Source of the DNA: Nocardia sp.
GTDB lineage: Bacteria > Actinomycetota > Actinomycetes > Mycobacteriales > Mycobacteriaceae
Length of the DNA: 6,270 bases
Direction of reading: 5' to 3'
NCBI GenBank assembly: GCA_013361595.1
Contig: JABFXT010000312.1
Span: forward strand, 1 to 6,270
Shown here: positions 1-5,664 of the stretch, piece by piece
Layout of the letters: every line of letters begins with the position of its first letter
How positions within the stretch are numbered: the stretch's first letter is position 1
Position numbers and translations under genes: made by a program
Notes under the pieces: generated by a model
Databases searched by the model: none
What the model saw: only the letters and a program-made list of their open reading frames with translations
Told to the model about the DNA's origin: nothing

Positions 1-46
1 TTTCGTGCCTGCCCGGGGGACACACCACGGCGTAGGGTCGGAAAGT

Positions 47-793
47 ATGACCGACGTACAGGCGGACGAGATCCGGGTGGAGACGATCCAGAAGCGGGTG
101 CGGGTCTATCTCGGTGGGCGCCTCGTCGCCGATACCGTGCGGCCCGCGCTGGTCTGGGAGAACCCCTACTACCCGGCCTACTACATACCGGTCGCCGATC
201 TGCACGCGAAACTCGAACCCGACGGACACACGCGCACCTCGGCGAGCCGTGGCGAGGGCACGGCATACGACGTGGTCGTCGACGGCACCACCGCGGCCGG
301 CGCCGCTCTGCGCTACTCCGAATCGCCGAAGTTGCGCGAACTGGTGCGGCTGGACTGGGACGCGATGGACGAATGGTTCGAGGAGGACGAGCCGATCTAT
401 GTCCACCCCCGCAGCCCCTATTCACGAGTGGACATCCTGGCGAGTTCCCGGCATATCCGGGTGGAACTCGACGGCGTGACCCTGGCCGATTCCCGGTCAC
501 CGCGGATCCTCTTCGAAACCGGCCTGCCCGCCCGCTTCTACCTGCCGCTCACCGATATCCGGATGGATCTGTTGCGGCCCTCCGAGACCCGCACCAGCTG
601 TCCGTACAAAGGCAACGCCGAATACTGGAATGTCCAGGTCGGCGATACCGAGCAGGCCGATCTGGTGTGGATCTACCGCACCCCCACGCCGGAGAGCCAG
701 AAGATCGCGGGCCTGGCGTGTTTCTACAACGAGAAGGTCGACATCTATATCGACGACGAGTTGCAGGATCGGCCGCGGACGGCGTTCAGCTGA
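47..793 (+). CDS. Tandem DUF427 domain protein, function unknown
   Basis: The product is 248 residues with no signal peptide or membrane segment, so it is probably cytosolic. It contains two copies of the DUF427 fold, at about residues 16-92 and 135-212. The repeat relation is visible: VYLGGRLVADTVRP...YYIPVADL...TRTS in the first half matches VELDGVTLADSRSP...FYLPLTDI...TRTSCPYKG in the second. The segment between them (EPIYVHPRSPYSRVDIL) and the C-terminal FYNEKVDIYIDD are as I recall from actinobacterial two-domain members. The Cys-Pro-Tyr-Lys-Gly motif is present only in the second copy (Cys185); the first has SASRGEG instead. The family's biochemical role is not established, so I assign none. 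I chose ATG 47, preceded by a purine-rich GGAAAG stretch, over an upstream in-frame GTG at 5 that would add 14 unalignable residues. The 3' end overlaps the convergent HxlR gene by 8 bp. Family call is firm; start moderately so. Confidence 0.85.
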   Translation: MTDVQADEIRVETIQKRVRVYLGGRLVADTVRPALVWENPYYPAYYIPVADLHAKLEPDGHTRTSASRGEGTAYDVVVDGTTAAGAALRYSESPKLRELVRLDWDAMDEWFEEDEPIYVHPRSPYSRVDILASSRHIRVELDGVTLADSRSPRILFETGLPARFYLPLTDIRMDLLRPSETRTSCPYKGNAEYWNVQVGDTEQADLVWIYRTPTPESQKIAGLACFYNEKVDIYIDDELQDRPRTAFS

Positions 794-1190
794 AGGGACG
801 GGCGCCGCGCACCCGCTGTGTGTCGTTGTGGGCGGGTGCCGCCGGATCCGTACGCGGGGAGCCGATCTCGATACCGTCCCGGATCGCCAGACTGCCACCC
901 CAGTCGTAGAGCGCCTGCAGGACCGGCTGCAGCCCGGGATCGATCAGCCGGTAGGTGACGGTGCGGACCGATCCCTCGTCCACTGTTCGCTCGATCAGAT
1001 GGGCGGCTTCCAGTTCGCGCAGTCGCTGGGTGAGCATCTTCTCGGTGATATCGGGCACCAGTCGGCGCAGTTCGCCGTACCGCAGCGGACCTTCCTTGAG
1101 GTGCCCCAGGAGCACGACCGCCCATTTGCCGCCGATGGTGTCCATGGCCAGTTCGACCTGGCAGGAGTAGTGGGTCCGCCGCACGCTCAC
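786..1190 (-). CDS. HxlR-family winged-helix transcriptional regulator, single N-terminal Cys
   Basis: From GTG 1190 the protein is 134 residues, the usual size for this family of small dimeric DNA-binding regulators. The HxlR winged helix-turn-helix runs from about residue 10 to 100: YSCQVELAMDTIGGKW at the start, the recognition region ITEKMLTQRLRELEAAHLI, then the wing and the C-terminal dimer helix. Cys10 of the YSC motif is the only cysteine. An N-terminal Cys at this place is the thiol sensor in characterised members such as YodB, HypR and QorR, so quinone, aldehyde or oxidant sensing is a reasonable inference. The open frame extends to a TTG at 1226, but those extra codons cover a promoter-like sequence and a dyad, so I prefer 1190. 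The gene diverges from the ABM-globin chimera, its probable target, and converges on the DUF427 gene. Family call is firm; ligand and target are inferred. Confidence 0.88.
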   Translation of the reverse strand: MSVRRTHYSCQVELAMDTIGGKWAVVLLGHLKEGPLRYGELRRLVPDITEKMLTQRLRELEAAHLIERTVDEGSVRTVTYRLIDPGLQPVLQALYDWGGSLAIRDGIEIGSPRTDPAAPAHNDTQRVRGARPFS

Positions 1191-1194
1191 GCAC

Positions 1195-1213
1195 CACAAA
1201 GTACGTTCTTGTG
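1195..1213. promoter_or_regulatory. Nested dyad in the HxlR/globin gap, candidate HxlR operator
   Basis: The 19-bp string CACAAAGTACGTTCTTGTG holds two nested inverted repeats. AAGTACGTTCTT (1199-1210) is self-complementary in five of six pairs. The outer arms CACAA (1195-1199) and TTGTG (1209-1213) are fully complementary in a register offset by half a base. The AAGTAC-type dyad resembles sites I associate with HxlR regulators. It overlaps the putative -10 box of the HxlR gene and a TACGTT (1202-1207) that could be a -10 for the globin gene, so a bound repressor could control both directions. Confidence 0.45.
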
Positions 1214-1226
1214 CCGGCGTAGCCAA
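1198..1226 (-). promoter_or_regulatory. Candidate promoter of the HxlR gene
   Basis: Read on the minus strand, TTGGCT (1226-1221) and TACTTT (1203-1198) are separated by 17 bp. They resemble the -35 and -10 boxes of a housekeeping actinobacterial sigma factor. A transcript beginning about seven bases downstream would start at or next to GTG 1190, giving a leaderless mRNA, which fits the lack of a Shine-Dalgarno sequence there. Inference from spacing and consensus only. Confidence 0.4.
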
Positions 1227-1244
1227 AGGTGATCGACTTCTCGG

Positions 1245-1985
1245 ATGATCACCGAGTACATCCGGTACCGCATCTCCGATCCGGCCGCGTTCGAGGACGC
1301 CTACCGCCGGGCCGCGGTATCACTGCAGACCTCACCCTACTGCCGGACCTACGATCTGGACCGGTGCGTCGATGATCCCGAAACCTATGTCCTCCGGCTG
1401 ACCTGGACCTCGGCGAGCGACCATCTGGACAAGTTCCGCAACAGTGCGCAGTTCCGCGCGTTCTTCGCCGAGATCCGGGACTATGTGACCGGTATCGAGG
1501 AGATGCGGCACTACGAGCCGGTCGCGCTGGTGCCGTCGCTGTACGAATGGGCGGGCGGCGCCGAAGCGTTCGAGAAGCTTTTCGCGACCTTCTACGACCG
1601 GGTTCCCGAGGATCCGGTGCTGGCACCGGTGTTCGAGGGTATGCACCCCGACCATGCGAAGCATGTAGCCGCTTGGCTCGGTGAGGTTTTCGGCGGGCCC
1701 GCGGTGTACTCGCAGCACCACGGTGGTCATCAGCACATGATCTCGCGGCACCGCGGGCGGGCGCTGACCGAGGAACAGCGTCAGCGCTGGATGAGCCTGT
1801 TGATCGATACCGCCGACAAGGTCGGATTGCCCGGTGACGCCGAGTTCCGTTCGGCGTTCGTGGGATATCTGGAATGGGGTACGCGGATGGCACTGCTGTT
1901 CTCCGGTCCGGATGCCCCGGGCGGGGACAGCGAGCCCACCCCCGTGTGGGGCTGGGGTGAAGTACGTCCCTGGCCGCGGGGCTGA
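1245..1985 (+). CDS. ABM-like domain fused to group II truncated haemoglobin
   Basis: The product is 246 residues in two parts. Residues 1-95 form a dimeric alpha/beta-barrel ABM-type domain (ITEYIRYRI..., FEDAYRRAA, then YVLRLTWTSASDHLDKFRNS, FFAEIRDYV). Residues 98-220 are a truncated haemoglobin of group II: LYEWAGGAEAFEKLFATFYDRVPED, VFEGM, a GGP turn, the MISRHRGR motif with His169 as likely proximal haem ligand, and Trp182 in RQRWMSLL as the group II TrpG8. Tyr117 is the probable B10 residue and Phe130 the CD1 residue. The C-terminal tail is rich in Pro, Trp and Gly. Such a chimera has been described from Streptomyces avermitilis, so the fusion is known but uncommon; its substrate is unclear. 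Roles in oxygen, NO or peroxide chemistry are inferences. ATG 1245 has only a distant AAAGGTGA (1225-1232) as possible ribosome-binding site. The divergent HxlR gene is the likely regulator. An 88-residue-sized globin alone is ruled out by the continuous frame. Confidence 0.9.
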   Translation: MITEYIRYRISDPAAFEDAYRRAAVSLQTSPYCRTYDLDRCVDDPETYVLRLTWTSASDHLDKFRNSAQFRAFFAEIRDYVTGIEEMRHYEPVALVPSLYEWAGGAEAFEKLFATFYDRVPEDPVLAPVFEGMHPDHAKHVAAWLGEVFGGPAVYSQHHGGHQHMISRHRGRALTEEQRQRWMSLLIDTADKVGLPGDAEFRSAFVGYLEWGTRMALLFSGPDAPGGDSEPTPVWGWGEVRPWPRG

Positions 1986-2058
1986 CAGCGGACCCGAGCG
2001 CGGCCGCCGGCGCGAATCGAGCCGCTCACCGGTTCGCGGGGCATACCTACCGGCCCGG

Positions 2059-2093
2059 GAAGGGCCCGGCCACCGCTGGCGGACGGGCCCTTC
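2059..2093. terminator. Bidirectional GC-rich hairpin terminator between convergent genes
   Basis: GAAGGGCCCG (2059-2068) and CGGGCCCTTC (2084-2093) are perfect 10-bp complements. Inside them GCCA (2069-2072) pairs with TGGC (2077-2080) around a CCGC loop, leaving a three-base GGA bulge. The hairpin lies in the 120-bp gap between the stops of the globin chimera and ipdC, 13 bases from the ipdC end. There is no T-run on either side, as is common for actinobacterial terminators. The near-symmetry suits termination from both directions. The rest of the 1986-2105 gap shows nothing else I can name. Confidence 0.65.
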
Positions 2094-2105
2094 GAGCGAC
2101 TTCTG

Positions 2106-3188
2106 TCAGCTGTTCGATTCGGCGCTCTGGGGGAGTGCGGTGAGGGTGCTGATCCGGGCGACCGCATCCGTTACGACGCGGTCGATCAACTCCTGGCAGG
2201 TCGGCAGATCGTCCAGGATTCCGCTCACCTGTCCCGCCGCCAGCACCCCGGCCTCGGTGTTGCCCTCGACCAGCCCGGCCCGCAACAGCATCGGGGTATT
2301 GGCCGCCATGACCACTTGAGACCAGCTGAGTTCCTTGGCCTTACGCATGGCCAGACCGTCCCGCACCAGCGTGGACCACTTCATCCCGGTCATGCTCTTG
2401 AACTTCGCCGCATTGCCGACCGCCGCGGTGAGACCACGGACCCGGCCCGAGTTCTCCAGTTTCTGCACGAGTTCGGTGTTCAGCACCCGGTGCGGCATCC
2501 CGTCGACCTTGGTGGACACCACCGTTTCACCGAGTTGGCGGCGCAGGTACTCCTGTTTCACCGAATCCGGGACGCTGCTCTCCTGGGTGAGCAGGAAGCG
2601 GGTGCCCATCGCGACACCGGCGGCACCGTAGGCCAGGGCGGCGGCGAGGCCGCGCCCGTCGTAGAAACCACCGGCCGCCACCACGGGGATATCGACGGCG
2701 TCCAGCACGGACGGCAGCAGCAGGGTGGTGGCCACCGGACCGGTGTGCCCACCGCCCTCGCCGCCCTGTACCACCACGGCGTCGGCACCCCACGACGCGA
2801 CCTTCACCGCGTGCTTGGCGGCGCCGATGGACGGAATCACCACCACGCCGTTGTCCTTGAGCTTCGCGATGAGGTCCTTCTTGGGCGCCAGGGCGAACGA
2901 GGCGACCTTCACGTTCTCGCGGATGAGCAGATCGATCCGCTCGGGAGCGTCGGACGCGTCGGCCCGGATGTTCACGCCGAAGGGCTTGCCGGTCTGCGCC
3001 TTGGTCTTGGCGATGGCCGCTTCCAGCTCTTCGTAGGTCATGGTGGCCGAGGCCAGAATGCCCAGTCCGCCGGCGTTGGAGGTGGCCGAGACCAGGCTCG
3101 GACCCGCCACCCAGCCCATACCGGTCTGCACGACGGGATGTTCGATCCCGACGAGTTCGGTGAGCGGGGTCCGCAGCCGGGGGGTCAC
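2106..3188 (-). CDS. ipdC: IpdC, flavin-dependent steroid ring-C/D enzyme (nitronate-monooxygenase-like fold)
   Basis: The 360-residue product is a TIM-barrel flavoprotein of the nitronate monooxygenase/2-nitropropane dioxygenase superfamily. Visible landmarks are the N-terminal TELVGIEHPVVQTGMGWVAGP (FMN site, residues 10-30), AGGLGILAS (39-47), FGVNI (70-74), VVVQGGEGGGHTG (138-150) and AAGGFYDGRGLAAALAYGAAGVAMGTRFL (171-199), the last forming the phosphate-binding region. The strong resemblance to mycobacterial Rv3553, and its place after ipdA-ipdB, identify it as IpdC. In Mycobacterium and Rhodococcus IpdC acts on the 5-hydroxy-hexahydroindene-carboxyl-CoA (5-OH-HIC-CoA) intermediate, upstream of EchA20. 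It is cytosolic. GTG 3188 overlaps the ipdB stop in a GTGA, with GAGG seven bases upstream, so translation is probably coupled. Automatic annotation as a nitronate monooxygenase would be misleading. It is the last gene of the operon, before the hairpin. Confidence 0.9.
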   Translation of the reverse strand: MTPRLRTPLTELVGIEHPVVQTGMGWVAGPSLVSATSNAGGLGILASATMTYEELEAAIAKTKAQTGKPFGVNIRADASDAPERIDLLIRENVKVASFALAPKKDLIAKLKDNGVVVIPSIGAAKHAVKVASWGADAVVVQGGEGGGHTGPVATTLLLPSVLDAVDIPVVAAGGFYDGRGLAAALAYGAAGVAMGTRFLLTQESSVPDSVKQEYLRRQLGETVVSTKVDGMPHRVLNTELVQKLENSGRVRGLTAAVGNAAKFKSMTGMKWSTLVRDGLAMRKAKELSWSQVVMAANTPMLLRAGLVEGNTEAGVLAAGQVSGILDDLPTCQELIDRVVTDAVARISTLTALPQSAESNS

Positions 3189-3943
3189 TGCGGTACCTCG
3201 CGGTCGCGGATCTTCTTCGGATCCAGGACCTCGCGGATGATCCGCAGTTCCTCATCGGTCGGCAGGCGGGACTCCCCGGCGGTGCCCAGGTCCGCGATCT
3301 CGAACGAGGTGTTCTCCGCGACCTCGTCGGCGGTGACCCCGGGATGCAGGCTCAGTGCCCGCATGGTGTGGTCCGGGCCGCCGAAATCGAAGACACCCAG
3401 ATTGCTGATCACCCGGTGGATGTGGTGGAAGCGAAAGGCCGGATTGTCGGGGTCGACCTTGTCGTAGCCGACACCGGCGACGATATCGACCTTGTCGCCG
3501 AACACCCGCTTCGTGTGCCGCCCGACCCAGTAGCTGGTCGCATGGTTGATGGTGTTGCCGGGCGCGCCACGCACCCCGAACATCTGCCGGGTCGGCTGCT
3601 GGAGCGGACCGAAAGCGGAAAGGTTCTGGTTACCGAAGCGGTCGATCTGGTTGGCGCCCATGACGACATGGCGGCGGCCGGAGGCCAGCACATCGAACAC
3701 CTTGCGGAATGGGATCCAGCCCTCCACCGGCGCCTTACCGCCGATGGGCGGGGTTTCGGCGAGGAAGAACGCTTCGCCGTCGGAGATCAGCAGATCGGGT
3801 TCGAAGGTGAGTTTCGCCAGTCGCGCACCCAGTTGGGCCATCGGCGACATGGGACTGGCGAATATCTCCCCGGCGTCGCGGAAGATCTCGGCGCAGGCGA
3901 CCGCGCACACCTCGGCCCGGGTGCTGGTTTCGGTGCTGGTCAC
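3185..3943 (-). CDS. ipdB: IpdB, beta subunit of the COCHEA-CoA ring-C hydrolase
   Basis: The 252-residue product has the class I CoA-transferase beta-subunit fold and closely resembles Rv3552. Recognisable stretches are FASPMSPMAQLGARLAKLTFEPDLL (28-52), the GANQIDRFGNQN segment, GAPGN followed by NHATSYWVGRH, and FDFGGPDHTMRALSLHPGVTADEV near the C terminus. With IpdA it forms a heteromer that hydrolytically opens the last steroid ring (ring C) of COCHEA-CoA to give the open-chain MOODA-CoA; it does not transfer CoA. In keeping with this, residues 54-57 read SDGE rather than the SENG-type glutamate motif of true CoA-transferases. GTG 3943 overlaps the ipdA stop by four bases and has an ideal AAGGAGG upstream. 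Its own stop overlaps ipdC the same way, so IpdA, IpdB and IpdC should be made in coupled amounts. Confidence 0.93.
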   Translation of the reverse strand: MTSTETSTRAEVCAVACAEIFRDAGEIFASPMSPMAQLGARLAKLTFEPDLLISDGEAFFLAETPPIGGKAPVEGWIPFRKVFDVLASGRRHVVMGANQIDRFGNQNLSAFGPLQQPTRQMFGVRGAPGNTINHATSYWVGRHTKRVFGDKVDIVAGVGYDKVDPDNPAFRFHHIHRVISNLGVFDFGGPDHTMRALSLHPGVTADEVAENTSFEIADLGTAGESRLPTDEELRIIREVLDPKKIRDREVPQ

Positions 3944-4818
3944 TGCTCCTCCTTGAAACGCGCGACGGCTGCCTGGTAGTCGGCCTCGGAACCGCTGAGG
4001 TAGGTGTCGACGAAGGTTTGCCAGGTCTCGGGGGAACCGGCGGCCTCGACGTAGTGGCGCTGGAACTTCTCGTCGCGGCCGTAGCTCTCACCGCCGAGGG
4101 TGAAATGCGCGCCGTTCGGCGCCTCGGCCACCGCGTCGACCATCATGCGGTTGAGCAGCAGCGACTGCGGGGGAACCGATTTCACCAGTTCCTCGGTCTC
4201 CACGATCCGCTCCACCGACAGATACCGCTTCTCGGCGGCCAGGCAGAAGAGATCATCCATATAGGGGTCGACACCCTGGTATGCGGCGTTTCCGTGCGCG
4301 TCGCCGATGTTCAGGTGCACCAGCGCGGCGTCGAGGTTCAGCGCGGGCATCGCGATCAGGGTTTCCGACCGGCCGTCCGGCGCCGGATACGGCGAGGTGA
4401 CGGTCCGCAGTTCGCCGTCCCAGAAATTCGGTACATCTGAGCCCAGCCCCGCGCGGATCGGCAGGAACGGCAGTCGCGCCGCCGCGGCCTCGAGTCCGCA
4501 TTTGAGCATGCCCTCGTCCATTTCGCGGGCCACGATCTGCCCGGAGGTGCGGGCTTTCGCGAACCACGGGTCGTAGAACGGTGCCGAGTCGAGGGAGACG
4601 AATCCGTAATAGGCCTTGCGGACCTTCCCGGCCGAGAGCAGCAGGCCCAGGTCCGGCCCGCCGTAGGTGACCACCGTCAGATCGGTGACATCGGACCGCA
4701 GCAGGGCACGAACCAGGGCCATCGGCTTACGCCGCGAACCCCAGCCGCCGATCCCGATCGTCATACCGCTACGCAGTTCGCCGACGATCTCGTCCAGTGT
4801 CTTCCGCTTGTCTCGCAT
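3940..4818 (-). CDS. ipdA: IpdA, alpha subunit of the COCHEA-CoA ring-C hydrolase
   Basis: From ATG 4818 the protein is 292 residues, the length I recall for Rv3551, and begins MRDKRKTLDEIV. It has the class I CoA-transferase alpha-subunit fold: RSGMTIGIGGWGSRRKPMALVRALL (16-40), DLTVVTYGGPDLGLLLSAGKV (46-66), EMDEGM (99-104), LPFLPIRAGLGSD (116-128) and the NIGDAHGNAAYQG motif. With IpdB it opens ring C of COCHEA-CoA in steroid catabolism. The glutamate-containing EMDEGM segment and the following Arg122 are good candidates for the active-site residues reported for IpdAB, but I cannot align them exactly. An alternative ATG at 4833 adds five residues and starts one base after the echA20 stop. 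I prefer 4818 because of the family N terminus. The last codons supply the ipdB ribosome-binding site. Second gene of the echA20-ipdABC operon. Confidence 0.92.
   Translation of the reverse strand: MRDKRKTLDEIVGELRSGMTIGIGGWGSRRKPMALVRALLRSDVTDLTVVTYGGPDLGLLLSAGKVRKAYYGFVSLDSAPFYDPWFAKARTSGQIVAREMDEGMLKCGLEAAAARLPFLPIRAGLGSDVPNFWDGELRTVTSPYPAPDGRSETLIAMPALNLDAALVHLNIGDAHGNAAYQGVDPYMDDLFCLAAEKRYLSVERIVETEELVKSVPPQSLLLNRMMVDAVAEAPNGAHFTLGGESYGRDEKFQRHYVEAAGSPETWQTFVDTYLSGSEADYQAAVARFKEEQ
3948..3954 (-). promoter_or_regulatory. Consensus Shine-Dalgarno for ipdB inside the ipdA 3' end
   Basis: On the minus strand AAGGAGG ends four bases before GTG 3943 and is formed by the last codons of ipdA (Lys-Glu-Glu). 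It is the best ribosome-binding site in the operon and fixes the ipdB start at this GTG. Confidence 0.8.
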
Positions 4819-4834
4819 GGTTTTCCGTTCCATG

Positions 4835-5599
4835 TCAGTTCTTGTCCTTCTGCGCCGCCAGGTCTTCGTCGAAGCGTTCGCGGATCTCGTCGGATGCTCC
4901 GGAGAGGTTCAATTCGAAAGTGAATCCCTGCTCGAAGCGATAGCTGCGGTGCACGTCCTGCAGGTCGATTCCGTTGAGCGCGCGTTTGGCGGCCCGGATG
5001 ACCCGGCCGTCCTTGGCGGCGATGTCCTTGGCGACCTCCAGCGTCGCGGCGTCCAGCTCTTCGCGCGGGACCACCTTCAGTACCGAACCGAAATGGTGCA
5101 GCTGCTGGGCGGTGGCGGTGCTGGCGGTGAAGAAGAGCGCGCGCATGAGGTGCTGGGGGACCAGGCGGGCGAGGTGGGTGGCGGCGCCGAGGGCACCGCG
5201 GTCGACCTCGGGCAGGCCGAAGGTCGCATCCTCGGAGGCGATGATGATGTCGGAGTTACCGACCAGGCCGATACCGCCGCCGAGGCAGAAGCCCTGGACG
5301 GCGGTGACCACCGGCACCGGGCAGTCGTAGACCGCGCCGAAGGCCTCGAAACAGCCGTGGTTGGCGTCGATCAGTGCCTGATGTCCCGGCTTGCGCTGGA
5401 TTTCCTTGATATCGACACCCGCGTTGAAGCCGCGGTTCTCCGCCCGCAGCACGACCACGCGGGTCTCCGGGTCGCGCCCGGCGGCGCGGATCTCGTCGGC
5501 GAGGGCGAACCAGCCGTCCGAGGGTATGGCGTTGACCGGCGGATAGTCGACCGTGATCACGGCGATACCGGCGGATTCCGAATGGCGCTTGATCCCCAT
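4835..5599 (-). CDS. echA20: EchA20, crotonase-fold ring-D hydrolase of steroid catabolism
   Basis: From ATG 5599 the product is 254 residues with a crotonase (enoyl-CoA hydratase) fold. The two oxyanion-hole regions are RGFNAGVDIKE (56-66) and GFCLGGGIGLVGNSDI (103-118), followed by FGLPEVDRGALGAATHLARLVP. It closely resembles Rv3550. EchA20 hydrolyses ring D of HIEC-CoA to COCHEA-CoA, the substrate of IpdAB encoded next. The usual first catalytic Glu of hydratases (GGGCE) is Gly111 here, while the second, Glu131 in LPEV, is kept; this fits hydrolysis rather than hydration. An in-frame ATG at 5611 would add four residues. I prefer 5599 because GGGA lies six bases upstream and the N terminus then matches the mycobacterial length. 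First gene of the minus-strand operon, separated from ipdA by 16 bases and divergent from the SDR gene, with a KstR2-type operator between. Confidence 0.92.
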   Translation of the reverse strand: MGIKRHSESAGIAVITVDYPPVNAIPSDGWFALADEIRAAGRDPETRVVVLRAENRGFNAGVDIKEIQRKPGHQALIDANHGCFEAFGAVYDCPVPVVTAVQGFCLGGGIGLVGNSDIIIASEDATFGLPEVDRGALGAATHLARLVPQHLMRALFFTASTATAQQLHHFGSVLKVVPREELDAATLEVAKDIAAKDGRVIRAAKRALNGIDLQDVHRSYRFEQGFTFELNLSGASDEIRERFDEDLAAQKDKN

Positions 5600-5628
5600 C
5601 GCGTATCCCATCTCGCATCTCGAGCATC

Positions 5629-5658
5629 TTGGCTAAGCAAGCAATTGCTTGGTAGGTT
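5629..5658 (+). promoter_or_regulatory. Candidate SDR-gene promoter enclosing the operator
   Basis: TTGGCT (5629-5634) and TAGGTT (5653-5658) are 18 bp apart and match -35 and TAnnnT-type -10 boxes. The KstR2 dyad fills the spacer. Transcription about seven bases on would begin at GTG 5665, implying a leaderless message. On the other strand TAACCT (5659-5654) could be a -10 for echA20, but no convincing -35 accompanies it. Consensus-based inference. Confidence 0.4.
5636..5653. promoter_or_regulatory. KstR2-type operator, two overlapping half-shifted copies
   Basis: AGCAAGCAATTGCTTGGT contains a perfect 14-bp palindrome (5638-5651). The KstR2 consensus known from mycobacteria is AnCAAGnnCTTGnT. 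It fits twice here, at 5636-5649 and 5640-5653, each with one mismatch and offset by four bases. KstR2 is the TetR-family repressor that is released by HIP-CoA and controls the ring-C/D genes, including this intergenic region in M. tuberculosis. The site lies 25 bases before the upstream-most echA20 start and 12 before the SDR start, so it can serve both. Confidence 0.75.
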
Positions 5659-5664
5659 AACACG

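Noticed and set aside
5..46. GTG at 5 as start of the DUF427 protein
   Set aside because: It would add 14 residues unlike the family, and ATG 47 has a purine-rich stretch just upstream.
2000..2016. GC-rich string with GCGC repeats as a second hairpin
   Set aside because: Only short imperfect pairing; the 2059-2093 hairpin is far stronger and explains the convergent gap.
2106..3188. Nitronate monooxygenase as the function of the flavoprotein
   Set aside because: The fold is right, but the operon context with echA20-ipdA-ipdB and resemblance to Rv3553 point to IpdC.
2316..3467. Long plus-strand open frame (383 codons) opposite ipdC and ipdB
   Set aside because: It is Gly/Arg/His-rich with no recognisable domain, and lies antisense to two clear family members. 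Such frames are expected from third-position GC bias.
3185..4818. Glutaconate or acyl CoA-transferase as the function of the two-subunit enzyme
   Set aside because: The fold fits, but the operon context and family identify IpdAB, a hydrolase, and the usual SENG-type catalytic motif is absent from the beta subunit.
5612..5664. KstR site (TnnAACnnGTTnnA type) near GGTTAACAC
   Set aside because: The AACnnGTT core is absent; only the KstR2-type dyad is supported.
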